The notes: generated by a model from the letters alone, not told the origin. A DNA stretch of 64,000 nt from Rhodeus uyekii (GCA_037043235.1 JAWRVZ010000087.1:193501-257500); one strand, 5' to 3'; shown: positions 1 to 9,250, numbered from the stretch's first letter. Translations and numbers: made by a program.

Positions 1-1482
1 TAGCTTGCTTGTCATAAACTAATTTTCAAATGGAAGACATTGTCCCTGTCAAAGGGAGAATGCTAATCTGTGCATGCATTATGCATTGTGAATAATTAGT
101 ATGTTTTCATTAGTTCAAATGTTAATATCTAATCCCTATATTCATAACTCTTATGGAGCTAATCTAATAGACCACATGTTCGGATATTAATGATAATGAA
201 ACCACATGGTGAATCAACTAATGATGTTTGCTGACAAGATACGAAGTGGGAAGTGTCCTTATGATAGTTTAACATCATATACAAAATGATCCAGTCCATC
301 CTGTTAAAACTAATCAATGATGAATATTTCTAATAATAACATTTGGAAGCTAAACACATTTTGTCTCCATTTTGAACAATGCATGCTTTATAATTAAAAA
401 ACAACAACAATAAAAAAAAAATTGTGTGTGTGCTTGCTTTGGGTTGATGCAAAAACATTCAAAAATTTTTACGCGTCATTTGTGTGTCTTTTTAGTTCCA
501 CTGTACTGATGCTTTTTTATTGGTCATAGCAGTTGGTTTAACATCTTTTCCGCAAAAAATATATCCAGCGTTCTATAAATCAAATCTAAACCAAAATAAG
601 CCCTGCAAAGCTTTCCAAAGTCATTCGGCCATTTTTACAACACTTTATATTATTGAGAGAGTATGACTCTGGGATCAAGAACCATGAAAGACAAATGGAA
701 GGAGACAGAACAAGCAATTTAAAATTTCAAGGGCAGCAGAGAAAGGCAATTTAAGTTCTTTTGTCATTACCAATGCATGAAGCATGATGCAAGCAGGGTG
801 CTTCCAGGATACATCGTCCGTGTTTTACAACAGTGTCAAACTAATTGGCACTGGAGTATTGTCTAGCATTTGCAGCAAGGAGACACATTTTACGTTGCTT
901 ATTCAACCTGGAATTGGCCGGCGCTCAGGATAGGTGCCAGAAAACTTCGCAGGGCGCCACATCTGATAACCTTTACTTAGATGATGGTTCACCTTTTGTT
1001 AGAGCAGCTCGAACGTTCCTACCAAAGCTATTTCCAATTTTAAAAGGGGCCAGAGAAAACAATCCAGGTTAGAAAAGGGGAATAACAGATGTGCTGGCTG
1101 GGATACGTTGCTGATATGACTTATCTGACAGCTATGCAATGATGTATCGATCGAATGCTGTGATAAAGGTAGCTACGCTCAATATTTGAGTTCTCCACAA
1201 CCAGGCTGGACTGCAAGGTAAAAAATTGAGGCAATATTCAAATGTCAGCAAAATCATCCTGAGCTGTGACAGCAGGATTAAACACAATATACTTTATGGA
1301 AATTAGCTCTATTTTTTTTTTTTTTTTTTTTTGACATACAGACCTATGCTGCGTACTAAAATCTAGTGAGCTGTCTGTATTCTGCCTCATAAGATTCCTC
1401 ATTTTGGCCGAATTCCAAAACAGTGTCACATATATCTTTTTTTATATGGACGAGGCAATCCCAGAATGTATTATGAGCTCTA
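1..1482. other. Non-coding unique DNA
   Basis: I see no gene here. The sequence is AT-rich and the only open frames are short and resemble nothing I know. A poly-T run of about 22 bases lies near 1311-1332; it could be the reversed tail of an old retroposon, but no body is recognisable next to it. Confidence 0.6.

Positions 1483-1534
<52 letters not shown>
1483..1534. repeat. (AC)26 microsatellite
   Basis: An uninterrupted AC/GT dinucleotide run of about 52 bases. It explains the run of Cys-Val pairs in a spurious minus-strand frame. Long, perfect CA runs are typical of fish genomes and are usually length-polymorphic. Confidence 0.97.
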
Positions 1535-1535
<1 letters not shown>

Positions 1536-2149
1536 GATGAGTCACTATAAAACCTGTAATTTTTTTTCATTAGTTTGAAGTACAAATTATAAAGTATATA
1601 ATAAAGTATAAATATTTTCACTACATTACATATTAAATATTCATATGTATAAAAATATTGAGGTAGAAAGACTGACATGGTATGTTCTTGTGAAACGTAC
1701 TCCAATAATTAGTCTTTTACTTTTAAATATTCTTTTGTTTTTTTACAGTGTAGATTAAGTTTAGTATAATTAACAACCGCCTCTATTTTTATGTACCATG
1801 AATATTAAAGGTGCATTTAAGGCATGTCAGAAAGATTGCATTTATGAGTTGAACGCACGTGGAAAGCTATCATTATGCAGTAGTAGTAGTTGTTGTGGTA
1901 GTAGCATTTACAATAGAATTAATAGCAGTTTATAGCAAGACGGGATGCGCATTTTTTATTCTGTATTTATTTGTAGAAGTAGAGTAGAAATCCTGGTCAA
2001 GCTAAAGTGATTTGAACGCACCTGATGTCTTAATTATAATTTCCAAACTTCCCAGGAGATCTTGAATCCATCATGTTATTACGTTAACATGTTTCATGCT
2101 AATGGTAAGATGTATTGAAATTAACTGTGAATTGAGTCTGCAGTGTGAT
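1535..2149. other. Non-coding DNA up to the DIRS insertion
   Basis: AT-rich sequence with no convincing ORF. It contains a short GTA/GTT trinucleotide stretch near 1880-1905. It ends where the DIRS element begins with AAC at 2150. Confidence 0.6.
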
Positions 2150-2344
2150 AACGTCTCAGGTTACTTACGTAACCCTAGTTCCCTTAGAGGGAACGAGACA
2201 CTGCGTCGGAACGCATATGGGAACGCATTAGTGTTATTGTCTCTTGAAGCGCAATTGAAACCAGGTGTGCGAGTGCACGTAGCCGAGTGTGACGTCATGA
2301 GCCAGGAGTATAACTGCACGCGGCAGACTAGCAGCCTCAGCTTA
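2150..2344. repeat. DIRS left inverted terminal repeat (3' end of element)
   Basis: Bases 2199-2344 are a perfect inverted copy of 7245-7390. The outer part, 2150-2206, is a perfect inverted copy of 2391-2447 in the internal complementary region. The terminus starts with AAC. A CRE-like TGACGTCA palindrome lies at 2290-2297. Confidence 0.95.
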
Positions 2345-2390
2345 ACTAGTGTCTGAAACAGCCGGCGTGCGATGGAGCTGAGGCTACGAG

Positions 2391-2493
2391 ACGCAGTGTC
2401 TCGTTCCCTCTAAGGGAACTAGGGTTACGTAAGTAACCTGAGACGTTCCCTGTCAAGGGAACTCAACACTGCGTCGGAACGCATATGGGAACG
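2391..2493. repeat. DIRS internal complementary region (circle-junction template)
   Basis: Bases 2391-2447 pair perfectly with the left end (2150-2206), and 2445-2493 pair perfectly with the right end (7364-7412). The two pairings overlap at a single GTT at 2445-2447. In the accepted DIRS replication model this region aligns the two cDNA ends so that they can be joined into a circle. It lies between the recombinase ORF and the left terminal repeat, which is the usual DIRS1 position. Confidence 0.95.
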
Positions 2494-2545
2494 AGAATAC
2501 CCACGCCGCCTCAGCGAACGGAGTATGCCAAGCTAACGTAGCTCA

Positions 2546-3967
2546 CTACGAAAGGGCCAAGGTTCCCAAAGCGGGGTTAAGGTCTAACTGGTAGAACCTA
2601 ATAAAAGTATGCGGTGAGGACCAGCCAGCCGCATCACAAATATCGGCAAGGGGAGCCCCTGCGAAAAAAGCTTTAGAGGTAGCCATGCTCCGGGTAGAGT
2701 GGGCGCGGACATGCAGAGGACACTGCTGACCCGTCTGTTCATAAGCTAGTGAGATAGTCTCAACTATCCACCTGCTTAAAGTAGGTTTAGATGCTGGAGC
2801 TCCCTTAGGAGCCCCGAAGCATACAAAGAGTTGGTCAGACTTACGCCATAAAGCCACTCTGCGAACATAGGCGTCCAGTGCTCGCACTGGACAGACCTTG
2901 CTCCTGTCCTGGTCATGATCATCAACGGGGGGAGGACATAAGGCCTGCAGTACAATGTGACGAGCTGGGCTCGAGAGGACCTTCGGAACATACCCTGGTC
3001 TGGGAGAGAGGAAGGCTTTCGCCAGACCAGGAGCAAACTCCAGACAGGAGGGGGCCACTGACAGGGCCTGAAGGTCGCCAACCCTCTTGAATGAGGAAAT
3101 GGCTAGGAGGAACACCGTTTTAAGAGTGAGAAATTTCTCTGAGATGTCCTCAAGCGGCTCAAAGGGTTCCTGGGACAAGGCCTGGAGTACCAGGGACAGG
3201 TCCCAGGAAGGAACCCGGGAGCGTACCGCAGGCCTCAGCCTGAGAGTGCCACGGAGGAAACGAGCTACTAGGGGGTCCCGACCCAGGGGTATACCACTCG
3301 GGGGCACGTGGTAAGCCGTGATGGCAGCCACGTACACCTTAAGCGTGGAGGGGGACAGCCCAGCGGCGAACCTCTCCTGTAAGAACTCCAGGACGATACC
3401 GACCTGGCAGGTCACTGGGTCTACAGGTTTGCTACCGCACCAGGAAGTGAAGGAGGCCCACTTCCTGGCGTAGAGTTTCCTCGTGGATGGGGCTCTAGAG
3501 TGGAGAATGGTCTCAACGACCTCAGTCGAGAGACCCGAGTCTATGAGTCGGGCCCCCTCAGAGGCCAGACCCACAGATTCCACAGTTCCGGGCGAGGATG
3601 AAGGATCCTGCCCTGTGCCTGAGACAGAAGGTCCACTCTGACGGGAATCCTCCAAGGAGTGCCGTCTAGGAGGGACACCAGGTCCGAGAACCACACCCTG
3701 CCCGGCCACCGCGGGGCAACTAAGGTGAGACGGACCCTGTCCTGGCGAACTTTCTCTAGAACCCCCGGGAGCAGAGCTACTGGGGGAAAAGCATACAGGG
3801 GTAGCCTCGGCCACTCCTGTTGCATTGCGTCCAGTCCCAACGGAGCTGGAGGAGAAAGGGAGTACCACAGAGGGCAGTGGGTCGCCTCGTGGGACGCAAA
3901 GAGGTCCACTTGGGCTTGACCGAACTTCTCCCATATCTGCTCCATCACCTCGGTGTGGAGCATCCAT
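2546..3967 (-). CDS. DIRS tyrosine recombinase (integrase)
   Basis: This site-specific recombinase should integrate the circular DIRS cDNA in the nucleus. From a Met at 3967 the product is 473 aa. Residues 1-135 are Ser/Pro/Gly-rich and overlap the end of the RT ORF in another frame, so they may be partly non-functional. The recombinase domain runs from about residue 140 to the end: an N-terminal SAM-like core-binding segment (160-245, with STRKLYARKW and LSPSTLKVYVAAI), then the catalytic part with Arg295 (FKRVGDL), the HxxR motif at 423-426 (HSTR) and the presumed nucleophile Tyr459 (RFYQLD). All key residues are present. The frame stays open far upstream, to 5635, so the true start is uncertain; reinitiation or frameshifting from the RT ORF is possible. 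No Met lies inside the core domain. Confidence 0.9.
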   Translation of the reverse strand: MDAPHRGDGADMGEVRSSPSGPLCVPRGDPLPSVVLPFSSSSVGTGRNATGVAEATPVCFSPSSSAPGGSRESSPGQGPSHLSCPAVAGQGVVLGPGVPPRRHSLEDSRQSGPSVSGTGQDPSSSPGTVESVGLASEGARLIDSGLSTEVVETILHSRAPSTRKLYARKWASFTSWCGSKPVDPVTCQVGIVLEFLQERFAAGLSPSTLKVYVAAITAYHVPPSGIPLGRDPLVARFLRGTLRLRPAVRSRVPSWDLSLVLQALSQEPFEPLEDISEKFLTLKTVFLLAISSFKRVGDLQALSVAPSCLEFAPGLAKAFLSPRPGYVPKVLSSPARHIVLQALCPPPVDDHDQDRSKVCPVRALDAYVRRVALWRKSDQLFVCFGAPKGAPASKPTLSRWIVETISLAYEQTGQQCPLHVRAHSTRSMATSKAFFAGAPLADICDAAGWSSPHTFIRFYQLDLNPALGTLALS

Positions 3968-5643
3968 TCCCCGGGCCTCGGCCCCTGTCTCGACAGGAAG
4001 TCTGCTTCCGTGTTCTGGGACCCCGGAATATAAGCTGCCCGTAGGGAGCAGAGTTTGTTCCGAGCCCAGAGGAGGATCCGCCCGGCCAGCTTGGAAAGCC
4101 GAAGGGAGCGGAGACCCCCCTGATGGTTTATGTAGGATACCACCGCCATGTTGTCCGACTGGACTAACACATGGTGGCCCCAGAGGTCTGGGAGGAAGGC
4201 TTGAAGCGCCCTCCAAACTGCCAACATCTCCAACGCATTGATATGCAGAGAGAGGCAGGCCTCGTTCCATAAACCTTGGGCTGAGCGGTCCCTCAGGACC
4301 GCCCCCCAACCCGAGCGGGAGGCGTCTGTCGACAGCGTCACGCGGTGACAGACTGGTCCCAGTACGGGTCCTTGGGCAAGAAACCAGGGATTCTTCCACT
4401 GACTCAAGGCTCGCAGGCAGCGCCTTGAGACCTTGATCAGGCGGGAAGGGTTCCCCCTCGGGGAAAACCCCCTGGACTTGAGCCACCACTGCAGACGTCT
4501 CATGTGAAGCAAACCTAGCGGTATCACGCAGGAGGCTGCTGCCATGAGCCCCAGAACTCTCTGGAAGTGTCTGACAGTGACCAGCTGGCCTAGCTTTATG
4601 TCGTTGACTGCTGATAGGATTGATGTAATGCGCACGGGGGAAAGCCGTGCCGACATTGACACCGAGTCCCATACAACGCCTAGGAAAGTCGTGCTCTGCC
4701 TCGGCCAGAGTACACTCTTTTGGGCGTTTAGTCTCAGCCCGAGCTCCTTCATATGTGCGAGAACGACATCTCGATGCCGAACCGCCAACCCTCGAGACTG
4801 GGCCAAAATGAGCCAGTCGTCGATATAATTCAAGATCCGGATCCCTCGGGATCGGAGCGGAGCTAGAGCTGCATCCACGCACTTGGTGAAAGTGCGAGGA
4901 GACAAAGCCAGGCCGAACGGAAGAACCCGGTACTGATAAGCCTTCCCCCCGAAGGCGAATCTGAGGAACTTCCGATGCTGAGGAAGGATGGAGACGTGGA
5001 AATACGCGTCTTTGAGATCTATCGAGACGAACCAGTCCTCGGACCTGATTTGAGCTACGATCTGCTTCAGAGTTAACATTCTGAATTTCAGTCGCCTGAC
5101 AAAACTGTTCAGAGTGCGAAGATCTAAGATAGGGCGTAAGCCTCCACCCTTCTTGGGAACTATGAAGTACCGGCTGTAGAAACCTGATTCTCTGGCTGAG
5201 AGGGGTACATATTCTATGGCCTCTTTCCTCAGCAGTGAGTCTACTTCTTGTTCCATGACCAGAGCCTGCTCGGGGTTCACCACTGTTGGTAATACGCCCG
5301 CAAAGCCGGGAGGATGAACCCGGAATTGAACAGCGTATCCTTCTGATACGGTACGCAGGACCCATCGAGAGATACCTGGGAGGCGCTGCCACGCCGCCAG
5401 GAAATCTACTAGGGGTATCAGCCTCTCGAGACCGACCTCTGGATATAAATATTTTGCCACCCCGGAGCCCCGGCCGAAACCAAAGGACCGCCGGGGCGGA
5501 TGCTCTAGGACCCTCCTCAGAGGGGGCAACCTGCCCAGCACGGCCCGAGAGGAGCGTGACTGGACAAGACTGCCCGCGTAGAGCACGGCCCGGGTCCCTC
5601 GAGACCCCGAGCCGTACACCGCGCTTGGTGTGCACTGGTCCAC
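3541..5643 (-). CDS. DIRS reverse transcriptase / RNase H polyprotein
   Basis: This 700-aa protein should copy the element RNA into cDNA. The RT domain spans about residues 125-330: FYSRYFIVPKKGGGLRPI at 155-171, a catalytic Asp209 in SIDLKDAYFH, the LPFGL motif at 241-245 and the YIDD catalytic box at 273-276. RNase H follows at about 435-552, with Asp440 (LSTDAS), Glu472 (ALEML), Asp497 (SDN) and Asp548 (TEADFLSR), so the four acidic residues are all present. Residues 578-655 (from VDLFAS to WFSDL, with an FPP at 619-621) match the region often called the methyltransferase-like domain of DIRS elements; I do not see a convincing DPPY motif there. The ORF begins 43 bases after the gag stop and ends inside the recombinase frame. 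No stops or frameshifts are seen. Confidence 0.95.
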   Translation of the reverse strand: MDQCTPSAVYGSGSRGTRAVLYAGSLVQSRSSRAVLGRLPPLRRVLEHPPRRSFGFGRGSGVAKYLYPEVGLERLIPLVDFLAAWQRLPGISRWVLRTVSEGYAVQFRVHPPGFAGVLPTVVNPEQALVMEQEVDSLLRKEAIEYVPLSARESGFYSRYFIVPKKGGGLRPILDLRTLNSFVRRLKFRMLTLKQIVAQIRSEDWFVSIDLKDAYFHVSILPQHRKFLRFAFGGKAYQYRVLPFGLALSPRTFTKCVDAALAPLRSRGIRILNYIDDWLILAQSRGLAVRHRDVVLAHMKELGLRLNAQKSVLWPRQSTTFLGVVWDSVSMSARLSPVRITSILSAVNDIKLGQLVTVRHFQRVLGLMAAASCVIPLGLLHMRRLQWWLKSRGFSPRGNPSRLIKVSRRCLRALSQWKNPWFLAQGPVLGPVCHRVTLSTDASRSGWGAVLRDRSAQGLWNEACLSLHINALEMLAVWRALQAFLPDLWGHHVLVQSDNMAVVSYINHQGGLRSLRLSKLAGRILLWARNKLCSLRAAYIPGSQNTEADFLSRQGPRPGEWMLHTEVMEQIWEKFGQAQVDLFASHEATHCPLWYSLSPPAPLGLDAMQQEWPRLPLYAFPPVALLPGVLEKVRQDRVRLTLVAPRWPGRVWFSDLVSLLDGTPWRIPVRVDLLSQAQGRILHPRPELWNLWVWPLRGPDS

Positions 5644-5686
5644 CCCTCGAGGAGGACCAGCGCTGCGAGGCCGCGACCGGAGTGTG

Positions 5687-7168
5687 TCAGGGCCTCTTGC
5701 TCTTAGCCTTCCTGGCCTGAAGGACAGCCCTCAGATCTGTCCTTTTGCCAGAGGGCTGCGGCTGAGTGCGGCGACCAGCGCCGCCACCCGACTGGGGAGG
5801 CTGGCGAGAAGCCACACTCTGCCGCTGAGCAGCGCGGTGCGAGGAGCTGCTGCTGGGCTGCGGCTGGCTCGCAAGCCCAGCTGCCCGAGAGCGGCGGGGA
5901 AGAATCTTCCTGAACGCTACTTCCTGCTTAGCAGCCTCCTGAAATCTCTCGACGGCCATCTTGACAGCGTCGCCGAAGAGACCAGGAGGCGTAAGAGGAG
6001 CGTCGATCAGAACATTCTTGTCTTTTTCTCTGAGAGAAGTCAGGTTGAGCCAGAGATGTCTCTCTGTGGCCACCAGGGCTGCCATGGAGCGACCGATAGA
6101 ACCGGCCGTTTCCCTAGCAGCCCTCAGAGAAAGATCGGTGGCCCTGCGCAGCTCGGCTACTGCCTCAGGGCCGATTCCCCCGCCCTCATCGAGGTCTGCG
6201 AGCAGCTCCGCCTGGTAGGCCTGCAGCAGTGAAGACGTGTGCAAACACGCTGCAGCCTGACCAGCCGCGGAGTATGCTCTGCCCACCATGGTGGAAGTAA
6301 CCCGGAGGGGTTTGGTGGGCAGCGTCGGGGTTTTAAGGGGCGGCGATGAGTGGGGGGCGAGGTAGTTAGCCAGCGCCTCCTCCACTCTAGGCATCGCCCC
6401 ATAGCCGCGCTCTTTGGCTCCCATAATGGTAGCATAGTTAGCGGAAACGCTGCTATGCACCCTATGGGAGGCGGGCCGCTTCCAAGACCTCGACACCTCG
6501 GTGTGGAGGTCCGGGAAAAACGGCAAACCCCGACGCTGAGGTTGCACTCGAGCAGGCAGGTAACGCTCGTCTAACCGACTTTTAGGGCGAGCGTCCCTGG
6601 GCTCAGCTGGCCACTCGAGACCGAGCCTCGCCGTTGCCCGAGTGACAACCTCAAGCAGCTCCTCAAACGCGGGTGAAGCTGATGGCGGTTCAGCTTCATC
6701 CACATCAATGCTGACTACGTCCACCTCTAGTTCCTCGGAACTAGAGAGGTTCAGCAGAGCGTCATCACCCAAGTCGGAAGTAATCACCGCATGGTGCGCT
6801 TCCGAATCCTGAGTGAGCGCGGATTCAGCAGGTAAGGGAGGAGAAAAGGGCTCGCCCGTCTCCAACCCCGCTGCTAAATCCAGCTGCGATCCCCATGAGT
6901 GCAGCCGCCGCTGAGCCTCAGCTGCAGCGGGACCAGACCCACGAGGAACGCAAGCCTGAGCAGTCCCCTCGAAGACTGCCAGGCGTGAGCGAAGAGTGCG
7001 CAGCGGCAGCTGCAAACACTCTGCACACTCAGTGCCCTCGAGCGCTGAGCGTGCATGAGCTTCGCCCAAACAAAAGACACAGAGAGCGTGTGTGTCCTTA
7101 CCCGTGATAAAACGCGGGCAAGGAGTGACACAACGCCTGAAAGACTGTGAATCCGCCATTTCTTCCAA
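5687..7168 (-). CDS. DIRS Gag-like structural protein
   Basis: This 493-aa protein is the first ORF of the element and begins about 75 bases inside the right terminal repeat. Near the N-terminus is a zinc-finger-like cluster, C30-x2-C33-x4-H38-x9-C48-x2-C51, within CVFCLGEAHAR. The middle is acidic (about 120-170). A helical region around 270-410 is conserved with the second DIRS copy in this window (GIGPEAVAELRR, GRSMAALV). The C-terminus (about 418-493) is Ser/Gln/Arg/Lys-rich and basic, as expected for nucleic-acid binding. It presumably forms the cytoplasmic particle that holds RNA and RT. The start at MEEMADSQ is the first Met after the presumed promoter in the terminal repeat. The assignment rests on position and on similarity to the second copy. 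Confidence 0.88.
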   Translation of the reverse strand: MEEMADSQSFRRCVTPCPRFITGKDTHALCVFCLGEAHARSALEGTECAECLQLPLRTLRSRLAVFEGTAQACVPRGSGPAAAEAQRRLHSWGSQLDLAAGLETGEPFSPPLPAESALTQDSEAHHAVITSDLGDDALLNLSSSEELEVDVVSIDVDEAEPPSASPAFEELLEVVTRATARLGLEWPAEPRDARPKSRLDERYLPARVQPQRRGLPFFPDLHTEVSRSWKRPASHRVHSSVSANYATIMGAKERGYGAMPRVEEALANYLAPHSSPPLKTPTLPTKPLRVTSTMVGRAYSAAGQAAACLHTSSLLQAYQAELLADLDEGGGIGPEAVAELRRATDLSLRAARETAGSIGRSMAALVATERHLWLNLTSLREKDKNVLIDAPLTPPGLFGDAVKMAVERFQEAAKQEVAFRKILPRRSRAAGLASQPQPSSSSSHRAAQRQSVASRQPPQSGGGAGRRTQPQPSGKRTDLRAVLQARKAKSKRP

Positions 7169-7244
7169 GGTAAGTGAAATATATCAACTTACAGCCAGCA
7201 GAGCAACTCAAACACACGTTAGCTTCGAGCGCTGTTGAAGACAC

Positions 7245-7412
7245 TAAGCTGAGGCTGCTAGTCTGCCGCGTGCAGTTATACTCCTGGCTCATGACGTCAC
7301 ACTCGGCTACGTGCACTCGCACACCTGGTTTCAATTGCGCTTCAAGAGACAATAACACTAATGCGTTCCCATATGCGTTCCGACGCAGTGTTGAGTTCCC
7401 TTGACAGGGAAC
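7245..7412. repeat. DIRS right inverted terminal repeat (5' end of element)
   Basis: Bases 7245-7390 are a perfect inverted copy of 2199-2344. The outer segment 7364-7412 is perfectly complementary to the second half of the internal region (2445-2493). The element ends with AAC at 7410-7412. Being upstream of gag, this repeat should contain the promoter. Confidence 0.95.
7271..7299 (-). promoter_or_regulatory. Putative DIRS promoter: CRE site plus TATA-like box
   Basis: Read on the minus strand, a perfect TGACGTCA palindrome (7292-7299) is followed about 12 bases later by a TATA-like GTATAAC. This lies about 110 bases upstream of the gag ATG. TGACGTCA is the consensus site for CREB/ATF factors. 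The same pair of motifs occurs in the second DIRS subfamily in this window, which supports function; promoter activity itself is inference. Confidence 0.5.
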
Positions 7413-7690
7413 TGCTAGTATCTACATTTTAGCTCTTAGCATTACCATTTTGTTGGCTTCCCAGAAATAGTAAATAATCTAAAACAGTCACATATTTTTA
7501 GTTTTTGTTTTTTTCATTATAAAACTCTTCATAGGTTTACATAGAAAAGGCTCTATTTGAATGACACAGTCTATATAGGCCGTTCCAAATTAATCACTTT
7601 TGAGGTAGCATTTCACTATGGTGAAGGTAAGGTAGATACCTATATAAAACTTATTGGTTTTAAAGAAGAGAGACAATTTTGTGTTTGCGT
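7413..7690. other. Non-coding DNA
   Basis: AT-rich sequence right of the DIRS element. Short open frames here resemble nothing known. Confidence 0.5.
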
Positions 7691-7694
7691 GTTT

Positions 7695-8020
7695 AACCTG
7701 TCCTACTTGATCTGCTCCGAGCGAGATTTGAACCAAACTTGCTGGCATGGGAGATAAGCACGCTAACGAGAACGCTAAAGACCTAAGCCACTAGTGTGCC
7801 TATTGAGAGCAGGGGAGTGAGGTTTACACTCACAGCTCTTACTGGCCTGTATCCGTTACACTCACACTAATCCTCACTCACATCTGGGTCACGGCACCAA
7901 ATGTAATCAATCCTACTGGACCTGCTCCGAGCACTATTCAAACCCAGGTCGCCGGGATGGGAGCACACCTCTATGTTAGCTTTACACACACAGCTCTTAA
8001 TGGCCGATGTCTATTACACA
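7695..8020 (-). repeat. Two tandem tRNA-like repeat units
   Basis: A unit beginning near 7695 recurs from about 7905. Both contain a CTGCTCCGAGC segment followed by a sequence that, on the minus strand, reads like a tRNA B box (GGTTCAAAT in one, GGGTTTGAAT in the other), and both are followed by a shared segment containing ACAGCTCTTA (about 7839 and 7991). This fits a tRNA-derived SINE or a tRNA-headed fragment of a larger fish repeat. Neither copy could fold into a good tRNA. Confidence 0.5.
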
Positions 8021-8489
8021 TGCTGAAAATAAAGTTTATTGTGATTTTTGGTGGTATTCACTTATTCTGTTTTCATTTTGTGGCATTTATGTAGTAATGC
8101 AATTAACCTCATGTTAAAGCAGATAATGTCATCAATTTCGTTCCTTGAAAAAAAATGTACAGTAGAACAAAAACAGTTCTTTTGAAGTTGTCGAGAATGA
8201 CTGATGACGGACCAATTAAGAGTCAGGAGTAATTGCGAACTGAGGAAATAATGTCAAAAAATCGTTATAATAAGAACAGAGATCATAAGATCATAAAAGC
8301 CATTTTATCTATTTTGCAAGCTTCTGACATTTTGCTATAACTTGACCTCTGTCCAAAATCCTGCCTCATAAAGAGATGTCAGAAATCCCTAATGTAAAAT
8401 ATATATACGTTTATATATGTATGTGGTTGTGTGTGTGTACGTGCATGCTTTAAAACACGCTGTATCAGTATCTTCACACTATATCACAC
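8021..8489. other. Non-coding DNA
   Basis: AT-rich sequence with a short interrupted TA/TG repeat around 8398-8445. No gene seen. Confidence 0.5.
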
Positions 8490-9250
8490 ATCATTGGATG
8501 AAAGTAAAAAAGGTGACAAACGTCAAGAAGTGTTTTGTCCAATGTCACCTGTTCTCCTTTCATTACCGCTTAGCATGTCGCGGCCACGCTGTGATGAGAG
8601 CGTTTGCATTTGCCCCATGCCGTGACCACAAATCTGCCAGCGAATGTTCTGCCGAGCCGAGCCTGTCGGAGAATAATGCGCAAGCTGCGAGGAGGAGGAG
8701 GGAACGAGTCCGAATAAATTACCTGAGCCCTCAAAGAAGGAGGGGGGCAAAAAAGCCACTGACTTCATCAATCAATCACAATCAACTAATTGCAGGGCTG
8801 GCACATTCAAATCATAGCGCAGCTGGAGGTTAATGAAAATTGCACCTTGCTGTGACATAACATCTGATCTTGTTAAATAAGAGCGTGGCGCACGAGTGGG
8901 GTAGAGGATAGAAGAAAATCCTAACTGTCTGTCAAAGAGGGATCAGACACCTTCTACATAACGCCTTCTGAGTTTAATCAGCCTGACAAACCTTTTCAAT
9001 TCTGCCAGTCGCGAGTCGCTGAAGTCGAGCGGAAGGAAGGGAGTCGCTGACCTTGGAAAAGCTGTGTGTGTGAGGCTGTACGTACGTGCGCTCAGGGCTG
9101 AGCCGTTTGAGGTTCGACTTGCAAGGATTTCAGCTGGAACTGAGGGGAAGGGTTGTGCGTTGTTGAAGCTGGATTTCCCCAGGGAGGCAAAATATCTGGA
9201 GGCGTACATGGTACATACTGCACACTGAATGCAGCGAGACAGCTCCAGAA
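8490..9250. other. GC-balanced unique DNA, possible conserved non-coding element
   Basis: This stretch differs in texture from its AT-rich surroundings and lacks repeat signatures. Around 8760-8880 it has homeodomain-type cores (AACTAATTGC, GGTTAATGAAAATTG). Short frames on both strands are not gene-like. The call is based on texture only. Confidence 0.3.

Larger units (their letters stand above)
2150..7412 (-). mobile_element. Complete DIRS-type tyrosine-recombinase retrotransposon
   Basis: This is a full-length, apparently intact DIRS element of 5263 bp, read on the minus strand in the order gag, RT/RNase H, tyrosine recombinase. The inner terminal repeat arms at 2199-2344 and 7245-7390 are perfect inverted copies over 146 bp. 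The outermost bases of the two ends differ, and both are represented in an internal complementary region at 2391-2493. This arrangement is diagnostic of DIRS1-like elements and separates them from Ngaro/PAT elements, which have split direct repeats. There is no obvious target duplication, as expected for recombinase-mediated insertion. The element is much richer in GC than its surroundings. Identical arms and three open ORFs indicate recent insertion. Confidence 0.96.

Noticed and set aside
1442..1705. Minus-strand frame with a Cys-Val repeat
   Set aside because: It is a translation of the CA microsatellite plus AT-rich sequence, with no gene support.
3659..5720. Plus-strand frames of 74-200 codons across the DIRS element
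   Set aside because: Antisense shadows of the GC-rich RT and gag ORFs; no domains on that strand.
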